Positions 1 through 8,423 of a stretch of 64,000 nt of DNA are shown here, one piece after another (positions within the stretch are counted from its first letter, which is position 1; each line of letters opens with the position of its first letter). Both the position numbers and the translations under genes were made by a program. The DNA comes from B1 sp034439755 (lineage in GTDB: Bacteria > Bacteroidota > Bacteroidia > UKL13-3): the NCBI GenBank assembly GCA_034439755.1, contig JAWXAZ010000140.1, forward strand, positions 1 through 64,000, given 5' to 3'. The notes under the pieces were generated by a model that saw only the letters and a list, made by a program, of their open reading frames with translations, had not been told where the DNA came from and did no database searches.

Positions 1-571
1 AAGAACCTCTGTCAGTTACTGCAAACTCATTTAATTCATCCGTATTGGCAAAATTTTGAATGATGGTACATTCATTTTCTGAAACAAAAAACTTAGTCAG
101 ATATTTTGGATCAGCCACAACTACAATATAATGTAAAAACCTAGCCCCACTAAACAAAAGTAAATTATAACAATTTGCAATCAATAGCCTAAACGACTTG
201 TTTACCCAAGGCTTGAGGAGAATATCATCGTACGTATTTTCGTGAATATCGTAGATTACTTTTTTACCTAAAATACTTAAAGTAATCCCAAAAGGAATTA
301 TTTCAGCATCATGAATATGGTATATTTCAGCATCCTGTTTTACTGCTTCTATAAACACTTTGAATACAGTATAAAAAAAACGAATAAAGAAATTAGCCGG
401 CTTCGGAATTGAAATTACCTTAACCCCACTTTTAACAAAATTTCCTTCTTCGCCAATGGCAATAAGTGTAACATCAAACTCTTTGGCGAGGGAAACACAT
501 TCGCGATAAAACACCCGTGTATCCCATACATGATGAACAGAGGAAAAATGGCAAACTTTTATCTTTCTCAT
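1..571 (-). CDS. Glycosyltransferase, GT4-like, N-terminal part (cut by window edge)
   Basis: This minus-strand frame opens at the ATG read from 571 down to 569 and stays open to the window edge, so only about the first 190 residues are visible. It begins MRKIKVCHFSSVHHVWDTR and continues with alternating hydrophobic strands and a later IYHIHDAEIIPFG segment, typical of the N-terminal Rossmann domain of GT-B family 4 glycosyltransferases used in surface polysaccharide synthesis. The donor-binding C-terminal half lies outside the window, so donor and acceptor cannot be judged. The family call is fairly safe; the exact role is unknown. Confidence 0.75.
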   Translation of the reverse strand, partial: MRKIKVCHFSSVHHVWDTRVFYRECVSLAKEFDVTLIAIGEEGNFVKSGVKVISIPKPANFFIRFFYTVFKVFIEAVKQDAEIYHIHDAEIIPFGITLSILGKKVIYDIHENTYDDILLKPWVNKSFRLLIANCYNLLLFSGARFLHYIVVVADPKYLTKFFVSENECTIIQNFANTDELNEFAVTDRGS

Positions 572-749
572 ACTTTTAGAATCCAGAGTCCCGAGCCCAT
601 ATATTTGAAATTTTAAGTCATAAGCCAGAGACCAGAATCCTGAGTCTAGAAATTTGAAATTTGAAGCCAAATACCAGAATTTAGAATATGAGTTTAGAAC
701 CTAGATTTTAAATATCAGCAATCTGGTTTCTGGTTTCTGGACTTTTAAT
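572..749. repeat. Degenerate low-complexity spacer of repeated short words
   Basis: The gap between the glycosyltransferase and acyl-CoA dehydrogenase genes is made of imperfect copies of short words: variants of cagaatcctgagtctaga, gaatccagagtc and atttgaaat, then a doubled ggtttctggtttctgg next to the dehydrogenase stop. No open frame or clear hairpin was seen. It looks like slipped, drifting simple-sequence DNA rather than a gene remnant. Confidence 0.5.
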
Positions 750-1895
750 TTAATCCTTTAGCACCGCTCTCGAAATTACCAATTTCTGAATTTCGCTTGT
801 GCCCTCTCCTATTGTACATAGTTTAGAATCTCTGTAAAACTTCTCTACCGGAAAATCTTTGGTATAGCCATAGCCACCAAAAATTTGTACCGCTTCTGTT
901 GAGGCATAAACTGCTGTTTCGCTGGCATAATACTTGGCCATCGCTCCTTCTTTGTTTACACTTAAATGTTTGTTTTTACGATCTGCAGCTTGCATAATTA
1001 GCAATTCTGAGGCTTCAATTTTCATGGCCATATCTGCCAACTTAAAGGATATTCCTTGGAAATTACATATAGGCTGACCAAATTGATGCCGTTCTTTAGA
1101 ATATTTTAAAGCAGCTTCATAAGCACCTTTTGCAATCCCTAACGACAGAGCTGCAATAGAAATTCTTCCGCCATCTAATACCTTCATGGCTTGCTTAAAA
1201 CCATCACCAATATTGCCTAAAACATTTTCTTTTGGGATGCGACAATCTTCAAAGATTAACTCGGCTGTTTCGCTGGCGCGCATTCCCAATTTATTTTCTT
1301 TTTTACCCCCTCTAAAACCTGGAGTGCCGCGTTCAACCACAAATGCAGTAATGCCATTGCTATCAAGCAATTCACCTGTACGGGCCAAAACCACTACAAT
1401 TTCACCAGTAATGCCATGGGTGATCCAATTTTTTGTGCCATTTAACACCCAATGATCGCCATCTTGCTTTGCAACACATTGCATGCGCATGGCATCGCTA
1501 CCTGTATTTGCCTCTGTTAATCCCCAAGCGCCAATTGACTCGCCACTTGCTAAGCTAGGCAACCACCTTTGCTTTTGTTCTTCATTGCCAAAATACATAA
1601 TATGTCCGGTACACAAACTGTTGTGAGCAGCCATACTTAATCCTACCGAACCACAAACTTTAGAAAGCTCAACAATAGCGGTAACGTATTCAAAATATCC
1701 AAATCCCGATCCACCATATTCATGAGGAACCAAAACACCCAGCAATCCCAATTTGCCCATTTCCTTAAAAGTATCTATTGGAAAATACTGACTTTCGTCC
1801 CATTCCATAATATTAGGGCGAATGCTCTTTTCTGCAAAATCACGTACCATTTGGGCAATCATGATTTGGTTTTCGGTCACTTCAAAATTTAACAT
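750..1895 (-). CDS. Acyl-CoA dehydrogenase
   Basis: This is a full-length 381-residue acyl-CoA dehydrogenase, an FAD enzyme that oxidises acyl-CoA to the trans-2-enoyl-CoA at the first step of fatty-acid or branched-chain acyl-CoA breakdown. The flavin/substrate motif GLTEANTGSDA lies about one third of the way in. The C-terminal helical domain has GGYGYTKDFPVEKFYRD and then IGEGTSEIQ, whose glutamate (about residue 364) is at the position of the catalytic base in short- and medium-chain enzymes. The ATG at 1895 fits the family start. Chain-length preference cannot be read from sequence alone. The gene stands alone, with a long AT-rich gap upstream. Confidence 0.93.
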   Translation of the reverse strand: MLNFEVTENQIMIAQMVRDFAEKSIRPNIMEWDESQYFPIDTFKEMGKLGLLGVLVPHEYGGSGFGYFEYVTAIVELSKVCGSVGLSMAAHNSLCTGHIMYFGNEEQKQRWLPSLASGESIGAWGLTEANTGSDAMRMQCVAKQDGDHWVLNGTKNWITHGITGEIVVVLARTGELLDSNGITAFVVERGTPGFRGGKKENKLGMRASETAELIFEDCRIPKENVLGNIGDGFKQAMKVLDGGRISIAALSLGIAKGAYEAALKYSKERHQFGQPICNFQGISFKLADMAMKIEASELLIMQAADRKNKHLSVNKEGAMAKYYASETAVYASTEAVQIFGGYGYTKDFPVEKFYRDSKLCTIGEGTSEIQKLVISRAVLKD

Positions 1896-2449
1896 AAGGT
1901 CTTATTTTCTTAATATGGCAATTATAATGGTTTTTATTCATTTGTTCCATACCAAATCACCCAAAATATTGTCACAATTTAAAAGTGCCCTTTGCCTAAT
2001 GTTTGTTCTTTGCTTATAAAGTTTAAAATCGCAACTAAAGTCAAAGATTGTACTTTTTCTTATTAGGTTAAAAAAAGCGATTAACTTCAATATTGGACAA
2101 TTTATATCATTACTTAAATAAAATTAGTAGAAACGGTAATTTTATTTAAGTATGGTAAATGCCTAAAGACAAGATGTTTAGCCCAAATATTTTTGGACTA
2201 TTACATCTTGCGTAATCGGTATTATACCGAAAATACGAAATATATAGTCCAATTTCGATAAATATCTCATTGTCATTGTACAATTATGTTGTTACATCGA
2301 CATTTACCCTAGTAAAATTCTCACATTAAAAACACACCGTAATATCTATTAATAAAAAATCTTTCAAGAAAATTCCAATCCTAAATTTAGCAAACTAACC
2401 TATTTTGTTAAAGCCCTTCTAAGTGTTCATTGTAAAACAAAGAATCCAT
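1896..2449. other. Gene-free region rich in inverted repeats
   Basis: About 550 bases without a supported gene. It holds a perfect 16-bp inverted repeat (TACTTAAATAAAATTA at 2111-2126, its complement at 2137-2152, 10-base loop), an 8-bp pair CAAGATGT/ACATCTTG (2170-2177 and 2203-2210) and the 15-bp palindrome TCGGTATTATACCGA at 2216-2230. None is followed by a clear T-run, so they do not look like terminators. They may be regulatory sites or the remains of a small non-coding element; the acyl-CoA dehydrogenase promoter should also be here. Confidence 0.6.
2111..2152. repeat. Perfect 16-bp inverted repeat, 10-base loop
   Basis: TACTTAAATAAAATTA at 2111-2126 is exactly complementary to 2137-2152 around the loop gtagaaacgg. 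The match does not extend outward and no T-run follows. It could form an AT-rich hairpin or be the end-to-end join of a small element. Confidence 0.7.
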
Positions 2450-3172
2450 TTAATTAACCATCAAATAGGGCGATACCAATGAATAAATACTATCGTTCAC
2501 CAATTTGATTTGCTTTATATCCTCAACTCTGGCATAATTACCATGTTGATTGCGAAAATTTACGATGGCCTTACTTAAGGTGAATTTGAAGTAGGGATGT
2601 GATTTTAATTCATCTACCCCTACGTGGTTCAATTTGTACACATTAACCAAACGTGAATCGAGGCTAATTTTACCCTCCAAATCAAACAGAAAATCTTCTT
2701 TAAAGCCCCAGATTTCCATTAATTGAGAGAGGTTATGAAACCCCCTTAATTTGTTTCTGTATTGCACAATTCTCCCCGCTAAAACAGGACCAATTTTGGG
2801 CAAAGTCACCAAGGTTTCACTATCGGCACTATTGATTTCGATGGGATATTTTTTGGCAAACTTTTTAGGATAAGTTAGTGTATCCATAACAAAAAAAGCG
2901 CCCCCTTTTTCATGGGGTTTAAACTTATTTTTAAAGTCTTTTTTTGGGACATATTTAGATTCAAAAAACTGCTCATTTGAATCTATTTCCAGGGCCCAAA
3001 TTTTCATTTGCGCGCTTGGTTCAGACAGAATGGTGTTTTTAAAAATTAGCGGAAATGAGAAGATGGCCAATTGAAAAAAAACAAGCAAAAACAGCAAGGA
3101 TAAAACTCCTTTCCGTTCTTGCTTATTGAAATAAAAATAAGTAGAGAAGAATATGTCAATCCTTTTCTTCAT
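2450..3172 (-). CDS. ComEA-like helix-hairpin-helix membrane-anchored protein
   Basis: This 240-residue protein has a short basic N-terminus, one membrane segment at about residues 22-45, a variable linker, and then two helix-hairpin-helix units. The first carries INSADSETLVTLPKIGPVLAGRIVQ, the usual ComEA-type signature (NxAd..L..LpGIG...A..I); the second ends the protein (LSKAIVNFRNQHGNY...VSPYLMVN). Known ComEA proteins bind double-stranded DNA at the outer face of the inner membrane during DNA uptake. In Bacteroidota many such proteins are uncharacterised, so a role in competence is inference. The start at 3172 overlaps the upstream 53-codon gene by 17 bases, suggesting translational coupling. 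Confidence 0.8.
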   Translation of the reverse strand: MKKRIDIFFSTYFYFNKQERKGVLSLLFLLVFFQLAIFSFPLIFKNTILSEPSAQMKIWALEIDSNEQFFESKYVPKKDFKNKFKPHEKGGAFFVMDTLTYPKKFAKKYPIEINSADSETLVTLPKIGPVLAGRIVQYRNKLRGFHNLSQLMEIWGFKEDFLFDLEGKISLDSRLVNVYKLNHVGVDELKSHPYFKFTLSKAIVNFRNQHGNYARVEDIKQIKLVNDSIYSLVSPYLMVN

Positions 3173-3317
3173 CTTGGTCTCTGGGTTTATTTATTTTAGG
3201 GTTTTTTACAATAAAATAATACAACAAAAACACCACCACACCAGCAAAAAACAGTTCGGTTAAAAACCAAAACATAAAACCTGCAGGCTCAGCCGCCTCT
3301 AGCAAAACTATATTCAT
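3156..3317 (-). CDS. Small single-pass membrane protein, 53 residues
   Basis: A short minus-strand frame runs from ATG at 3317 to TGA at 3156. It encodes MNIVLLEAAEPAGFMFWFLT followed by a strongly hydrophobic stretch and a charged tail ending RDQDEEKD. It starts 2 bases after the RmlD-like gene stops and overlaps the HhH gene by 17 bases, which is how a real operon member would be packed. The layout is a periplasmic or cytoplasmic stub, one membrane helix at about residues 14-37, then a polar tail. No family is recognised and no function is proposed. Confidence 0.6.
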   Translation of the reverse strand: MNIVLLEAAEPAGFMFWFLTELFFAGVVVFLLYYFIVKNPKINKPRDQDEEKD

Positions 3318-3318
3318 T

Positions 3319-4218
3319 TTATTTCTTTAATTGTTCGTCTAACAAAGCCAATCCTTCTTCAAAAGTTCTTGGATTATAACCCAATTCGTTTATGGCCTTA
3401 TCTATTCTAAATCCGGTAATTGGCGGACGTTTTGCTGGCTGCTTAATTCCTTCGCTGGTTGAAATGGTTAACAAAGATTTGTCCAATTTCCAGAAATCGG
3501 CCACCCTATAAACCAAATCAAAAACACTCATAAAATCGCGACCAGAAATATTATAGATACCACTTGCTTTTTTCTCTGCAATTAAAGCACAACCATTGGC
3601 CAAATCTTCGGCTAAAGTTGGGGTTCTAAATTGGTCTGAAACCACTTTAATTGGCTTGCCAGTTTCTAAGGCTTCCTTTGCCCAAAGCACAATATTGCTG
3701 CGACTCATATCGCTCACAATGCCAAATACCAAAACAGTTCTTGCAATGGACCAACTCGTGGCATTTTCCATCACAATTTGTTCTGCCTTTAACTTAGAAT
3801 GACCATAATAACTTAGAGGCGCAGGCTTCTCTAATTCGTTGATTGGCCCATGCGTTCCATCAAAAATAAAGTCGGTAGAAACATGCACCAAATGAGCACC
3901 AATTTCATTGCAGGTCTGAACCAAGAATTTAACTGCATTTACATTGAGGTCATCACAAGCCTCGCGCTCACTTTCACAAGCATCTACATTGGTCATAGCA
4001 GCCGTATTGATAACGGCGTGGGGTTGATGCAAGGTTAAAACGCGTGCCACCTCTGACGCATCGGTAATATCGAGACTTTCGTAGGTATAACCACCCTTGT
4101 TGGCAAATCTATCTTCGCCCCTTGCTGTGGCAATCAACGTGTGCTCGGTATTTAATTTATAATGCTCTATTAATTTTTGACCCAAAAGGCCATTGCTTCC
4201 TGTTATTAATATTTTCAT
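3319..4218 (-). CDS. dTDP-4-dehydrorhamnose reductase-like SDR (RmlD family)
   Basis: A 299-residue extended short-chain dehydrogenase/reductase. The N-terminal NAD(P)-binding motif is GSNGLLGQ (about residues 7-14). The active-site pair is YGHSK (Tyr-xxx-Lys), and VSTDFIFDG/DGTHGPINE-type segments before it match RmlD, which makes dTDP-L-rhamnose for surface polysaccharides. RmlA, RmlB and RmlC are not in the window, so the sugar substrate is uncertain; other nucleotide-sugar reductases share this fold. The downstream small membrane gene begins almost at once, suggesting co-transcription. Confidence 0.82.
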   Translation of the reverse strand: MKILITGSNGLLGQKLIEHYKLNTEHTLIATARGEDRFANKGGYTYESLDITDASEVARVLTLHQPHAVINTAAMTNVDACESEREACDDLNVNAVKFLVQTCNEIGAHLVHVSTDFIFDGTHGPINELEKPAPLSYYGHSKLKAEQIVMENATSWSIARTVLVFGIVSDMSRSNIVLWAKEALETGKPIKVVSDQFRTPTLAEDLANGCALIAEKKASGIYNISGRDFMSVFDLVYRVADFWKLDKSLLTISTSEGIKQPAKRPPITGFRIDKAINELGYNPRTFEEGLALLDEQLKK

Positions 4219-4410
4219 GAATCATTTTTTAAATGCATTGCAATATCTATAAAAAGTACTGAAATTAAACTGACCAAAAATACTAAGCGCATTATTTTAT
4301 AAAAAAGGCTGATCCAATTACAGCAAAAGACCCTGATTGCATGATGCTTAAAAGGTTTTCTGGTTTTCAAGATTTGATTAAAAAATCTGCCACTTTGTCA
4401 GAAATTCAAT

Positions 4411-4418
4411 TATATTTG
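4411..4418 (+). promoter_or_regulatory. Bacteroidota -7 box for miaB
   Basis: TATATTTG matches the TAnnTTTG box and sits 21 bases before the miaB ATG. No clear -33 element is at the ideal distance. Confidence 0.5.
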
Positions 4419-4439
4419 CAGACCTAAAATTTTTGATTC

Positions 4440-5822
4440 ATGAGAGGAGTTATTGCAGAGAATTCGCCAGAAACGGCAACGAGAAATCTATATATTGAAA
4501 CGTATGGTTGTGCCATGAATTTGGCCGACAGTGAAGTGGTTGCTTCCATTATGGCCAACAAAGGATTTAAGACTACCAAAAACATGAAAGAAGCAGATGT
4601 GGTATTTGTAAATACCTGTTCTGTTAGAGACAATGCAGAGGCGCATGTTTGGGGAAGATTGCGTGAGATAAAGCACCAGAAAAAATCGAACCCTGGAATG
4701 ATTGTGGGCGTTTTAGGATGCATGGCAGAACGACTCAAAACGCAATTGCTAGAAAAAGAACAAATCATTGATATTGTAGTAGGGCCAGATGCCTACCGCG
4801 ATATTCCACAATTAATTGCCCAAGTAGAAGAAGGGCAAAAGGCCGTAAACGTGCTTTTAAGTAGAGAAGAAACCTATGCAGAAATAACGCCAGTTCGGTT
4901 AAGTTCAAATGGCGTTACGGCCTTCATAAGCATTATGCGCGGTTGCGACAATATGTGCTCCTTTTGCGTAGTGCCTTTCACAAGAGGCAGAGAAAGAAGT
5001 AGAGACGCTGCATCCATCGTTAATGAGGCACAAGAATTATACAAGGCTGGCTATAAAGAAGTAACGCTTTTGGGTCAGAACGTAGATTCATACAAAGAAA
5101 TGAATGCAGCCGGTGAGTTAATTTGCAGCTTTGCCCAATTGCTCGAAAAGGTTGCATTAATTGCCACCGATTTGCGCGTTCGCTTTAGCAGTTCGCATCC
5201 AAAAGATATTACCAACGAGGTGCTGCATACCATGGTTAAATATGCCAATATTTGCAACCACGTGCATTACCCTTTACAATCGGGAAGTAGCCGTATTTTA
5301 GAATTGATGAACCGCACGTACAACAGGGATTGGTTTAAGTTGCGTTTGGCAACCATTAGAGAAATAATTCCGGGTTGTGGCATCTCAACCGATGTTATTA
5401 CCGGCTTTTGCTCAGAAACAGAAGAAGAACACCAAGATACTTTAGAGATGTTTGCTTCCAGTAATTTTAATTTTGCCTATATGTATCAATATAGCGAAAG
5501 AGACGGAACCCTTGCTGCCAGAAGGTATGCAGACGATATTCCAGCAGAAGTTAAACATCGCCGATTACAAGAAATCATGGCCATTCAACATAAAAATAGT
5601 TTCGATCTGAACCAATTAGAAATAGGGAAAGTACAAACTGTGTTGATTGAAGGATTATCTAAAAAATCGGCAGAAGAAATGAGGGGTAGAAACGACCGAA
5701 ATACCATCGTTATTTTTCCAAAAGAAAATTATCAAAAAGGACAATATGTAAAGGTATTGGTTGATAGAGCAACCCAAACTAGTTTAATTGGCAAAGTGGT
5801 TGAAGTGGTGCTGCATCCATAA
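4440..5822 (+). CDS. miaB: tRNA-2-methylthio-N6-isopentenyladenosine synthase MiaB
   Basis: A full-length 460-residue methylthiotransferase that adds a methylthio group to i6A37 in tRNAs reading UNN codons. The N-terminal UPF0004 domain carries three cluster cysteines (C24 in YGCAMN, C60 in NTCSVRDNA, C94 in LGCMAER). The radical SAM cluster is C169/C173/C176 in RGCDNMCSFCVVPFTRGRE. A C-terminal TRAM domain follows (about residues 395-458). The RGRE sequence after the third radical-SAM cysteine favours MiaB over RimO or MtaB. It is followed 10 bases later by the MtfA-like gene. Confidence 0.96.
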   Translation: MRGVIAENSPETATRNLYIETYGCAMNLADSEVVASIMANKGFKTTKNMKEADVVFVNTCSVRDNAEAHVWGRLREIKHQKKSNPGMIVGVLGCMAERLKTQLLEKEQIIDIVVGPDAYRDIPQLIAQVEEGQKAVNVLLSREETYAEITPVRLSSNGVTAFISIMRGCDNMCSFCVVPFTRGRERSRDAASIVNEAQELYKAGYKEVTLLGQNVDSYKEMNAAGELICSFAQLLEKVALIATDLRVRFSSSHPKDITNEVLHTMVKYANICNHVHYPLQSGSSRILELMNRTYNRDWFKLRLATIREIIPGCGISTDVITGFCSETEEEHQDTLEMFASSNFNFAYMYQYSERDGTLAARRYADDIPAEVKHRRLQEIMAIQHKNSFDLNQLEIGKVQTVLIEGLSKKSAEEMRGRNDRNTIVIFPKENYQKGQYVKVLVDRATQTSLIGKVVEVVLHP

Positions 5823-5832
5823 ATTATAATCC

Positions 5833-7128
5833 ATGAAATCGAGCTTGTTTTTCGAAACTTGGGATCCCTTTTTAGACAAATATCATTTGTACTATAGAGA
5901 ACTAAATTTGGAAGGCAAAAAACGATTTGTTAAGAGGATTTTTTCCATCTATCAAAACGTTGAAATTATAGGAAGAGAAGAGCTCGAAATTAATCAGGAA
6001 ATAGAAATATTGGTAGTTTCAAATTTGGTTCAGCTTACCTTTGGATTAAAAGAATTTTGGCTCTATGGATTTGAGTATATTTACTTATATCCAGAAGCTT
6101 TTTTCATCAAATCTACAGACCAAGCTGTGGCTGGCTCTACTTACCAGTCTAAGATTATAGCCCTGTCGTGGAAAGATTTTGCCACAGATTATTTACATGC
6201 CAGAGACGGCAAAAATGTGAGCTTAGCGCAATATGCAATTGCCCTTGTTAGGTCTGTATTAAATGGCAAAAAGTTTGACCTAAAATTTGGCAGTTATCTA
6301 GATACATGGTTCGAAATTGTAACCAAAGAATGTTTGGCAAAATCTGATGGGCAAACGATGCTACATATGGGCGAAAATCAGGACGATGTTTCTGAAGTAT
6401 TTGCAAGGTGTACAGAGCTGTTTTTTGAGAAGCCTGATGTGTTAAAAAAAGAACTCCCAACCACATTTGCCCATTTATGCTTGTTGCTTAATCAAGACCC
6501 TACAAACATCACAGAAAATTATGCCTATGACAGGGAAAGATTGAGTAAAAGAAATGTATTAAGAGACCTCCCAAGTCACATTCAAATTCACTATAAATAC
6601 AAGAATTGGCATTGGGTTTATAACATTCCTTTTTTTGGGTTAAGCATTTGTCCAATGGTCTTATATTTTATTACCGATCATGTATTGGTTCAGCTTAAAA
6701 TAGTGATTTTGGTTATTTTAATTGTGGGCAGTGTTTTGGGGTTAATTTCTTATTCCTATTTCAAACAAATTGGATTGTTTAAAAATAGACTATTGCTCTT
6801 GGCATCTGGTATTACGGGCTTTGGCCCATGTTTAATAACCTCCTTTTTATTTATCAATCAAATTTACACCTATCCTTTTACCAGCAATGTAAGCGAACAT
6901 AAAATAGCCAGCTTTTACCAAGATAAACAATATAGCAACCAGACCGTAAGTAGAAGTGTTACTTTTATTTTTAGTGATGAATTTCTGATTGAATATCCTA
7001 AAGCTAGAACTTTTAATGAATTTAAAAATATACCGAGTAATCCAAGTACTATATTCAATGGCGTACGTTATGATATAAGAAATGGCTTATTGGGTTTACC
7101 CATTATTTACAATAGAGAAACATATTAA
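5833..7128 (+). CDS. MtfA-like (M90) membrane protein lacking the HExxH zinc motif
   Basis: A 431-residue protein. Residues about 30-230 follow the MtfA/M90 peptidase layout: a YPEAFF-type segment, a G...IIALSW strand, the zinc-helix region, then EVFARCTELFF and LNQDP, which parallel the ECFAVLSEYFF and QQDP region of E. coli MtfA. Where MtfA has HEVAH, this protein reads AQYAI (within NVSLAQYAIALV, residues 128-139), so both histidines and the catalytic glutamate are gone; the later glutamate (E188) is kept. Three membrane segments (about 263-281, 287-307, 318-343) and a soluble tail follow. It is probably not a peptidase. It ends one base before the sigma-54 regulator gene, implying a shared transcript. 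Confidence 0.68.
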   Translation: MKSSLFFETWDPFLDKYHLYYRELNLEGKKRFVKRIFSIYQNVEIIGREELEINQEIEILVVSNLVQLTFGLKEFWLYGFEYIYLYPEAFFIKSTDQAVAGSTYQSKIIALSWKDFATDYLHARDGKNVSLAQYAIALVRSVLNGKKFDLKFGSYLDTWFEIVTKECLAKSDGQTMLHMGENQDDVSEVFARCTELFFEKPDVLKKELPTTFAHLCLLLNQDPTNITENYAYDRERLSKRNVLRDLPSHIQIHYKYKNWHWVYNIPFFGLSICPMVLYFITDHVLVQLKIVILVILIVGSVLGLISYSYFKQIGLFKNRLLLLASGITGFGPCLITSFLFINQIYTYPFTSNVSEHKIASFYQDKQYSNQTVSRSVTFIFSDEFLIEYPKARTFNEFKNIPSNPSTIFNGVRYDIRNGLLGLPIIYNRETY

Positions 7129-7129
7129 A

Positions 7130-8368
7130 ATGAATCAACAAGACATAAAACAACGATTCGAAATTATTGGCAACTCGCCCTTGTTAAACATTGCTTTAGA
7201 GACGGCTGTAAAGGTTGCAGCTACAGACATTACCGTTCTTATTAATGGAGAAAGTGGCGTGGGTAAAGAGGCGTTTTCAAAGATTATACATGCCTTAAGC
7301 AACAGAAAACACGGACCATTTATAGCGGTGAACTGCGGCGCTATTCCAGAAGGAACAATAGACAGTGAGCTATTTGGACACGAAAAAGGATCATTTACGG
7401 GGGCACATGATACCCGGAAAGGTTATTTTGAAACCGTAAGTGGAGGCACCATTTTCTTGGATGAAATTGGCGAATTACCTTTAGAAACGCAAGCTCGTTT
7501 GTTAAGAATTTTAGAGAGTGGAGAATTCATAAAAGTGGGTTCAAGCAAGGTGCAAAAAACCGATGTAAGAATTGTTGCAGCAACCAATAAAGACCTCATG
7601 GAACTTTCGTATAAAGGCAAGTTTAGGGAGGATTTATATTACCGCCTATCTACTGTGCCTATTAAGGTTCCGCCATTGCGGGAAAGAAAAGAGGACATCA
7701 ATTTATTGTTTAGAAAATTTAGTGCCGATTTTGCAGAAAAGTATCGCTCAAAGCCAGTGATGTTAGAAGGCGATGCCCTTAGCTTATTGCAAAATTATAG
7801 TTGGCCAGGAAATATTAGACAGCTTAAAAACATTGCAGAACAATTATCGGTATTGGATGAGGACAAAATCGTAAATGGCAGTGAACTATTAAGGGTATTG
7901 CCAGCAGAAAAGCCCGGCTTACCCATGTTTGTGGGCTCAAATCCACCAGAACAACAATTTAGCGAGCGGGATATTTTTTATAAAGTATTGTACGATTTAA
8001 GAAAAGATTTGAGCGATTTAAAATCGATTGTGTTTGATATGATGCAGGGCAATCAAGCGAATTTTAACCATGACAAACCAGCAAATTTTGGGCATTCGTA
8101 TGTAAGAGAAGAAACGGTTAAACCAGATCATGGAAGTAATTTTGTTAGCATACATACACCTCCTAACCATGCAAACCCCAATAGCCAAATTATTGACATC
8201 ACAGAAAACAACCAAGAAACAGAATCCTTGAGCTTAGAGGACAAGGAAATTGAATTGATTCGTAAATCTTTGAAGAAACACCATGGAAAGCGCAAAAAAG
8301 CCGCGCAAGAATTGGGAATTTCTGAGCGCACGCTATATAGAAAAATAAAGCAATACGATTTAGAATAA
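7130..8368 (+). CDS. Sigma-54-dependent AAA+ transcriptional regulator
   Basis: Starting at ATG 7130 (the frame is open from 7082, but that would overlap the previous gene), the protein has 412 residues. It opens almost directly into the AAA+ domain, with no receiver or PAS domain. Walker A is NGESGVGKE (about 39-47), the sigma-54 contact loop is GSFTGA (87-92), Walker B is FLDEIGE (about 109-115), and an arginine-finger region FREDLYYRL follows. After a variable linker the C-terminus carries a Fis-type helix-turn-helix (KKAAQELGISERTLYRKIKQ). Such proteins open sigma-54 promoters using ATP. With no sensor domain, control is probably by expression or a partner protein; the upstream membrane protein is a candidate. 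Confidence 0.9.
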   Translation: MNQQDIKQRFEIIGNSPLLNIALETAVKVAATDITVLINGESGVGKEAFSKIIHALSNRKHGPFIAVNCGAIPEGTIDSELFGHEKGSFTGAHDTRKGYFETVSGGTIFLDEIGELPLETQARLLRILESGEFIKVGSSKVQKTDVRIVAATNKDLMELSYKGKFREDLYYRLSTVPIKVPPLRERKEDINLLFRKFSADFAEKYRSKPVMLEGDALSLLQNYSWPGNIRQLKNIAEQLSVLDEDKIVNGSELLRVLPAEKPGLPMFVGSNPPEQQFSERDIFYKVLYDLRKDLSDLKSIVFDMMQGNQANFNHDKPANFGHSYVREETVKPDHGSNFVSIHTPPNHANPNSQIIDITENNQETESLSLEDKEIELIRKSLKKHHGKRKKAAQELGISERTLYRKIKQYDLE

Positions 8369-8374
8369 AGACAT

Positions 8375-8406
8375 AAAAAAAGCCGCTTCAAGAAGCGGCT
8401 TTTTTT
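8375..8406. terminator. Bidirectional rho-independent terminator
   Basis: AAGCCGCTTC, two-base loop AA, GAAGCGGCTT (8380-8401), with an A-run before and a T-run after. It can serve both the plus-strand regulator and the convergent pyrophosphatase gene. Confidence 0.9.
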
Positions 8407-8423
8407 ATACATATCTTTTGCAA

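Noticed and set aside
2216..2230. Palindrome as a terminator of the HhH operon
   Set aside because: The stem is short and no T-run follows on either strand.
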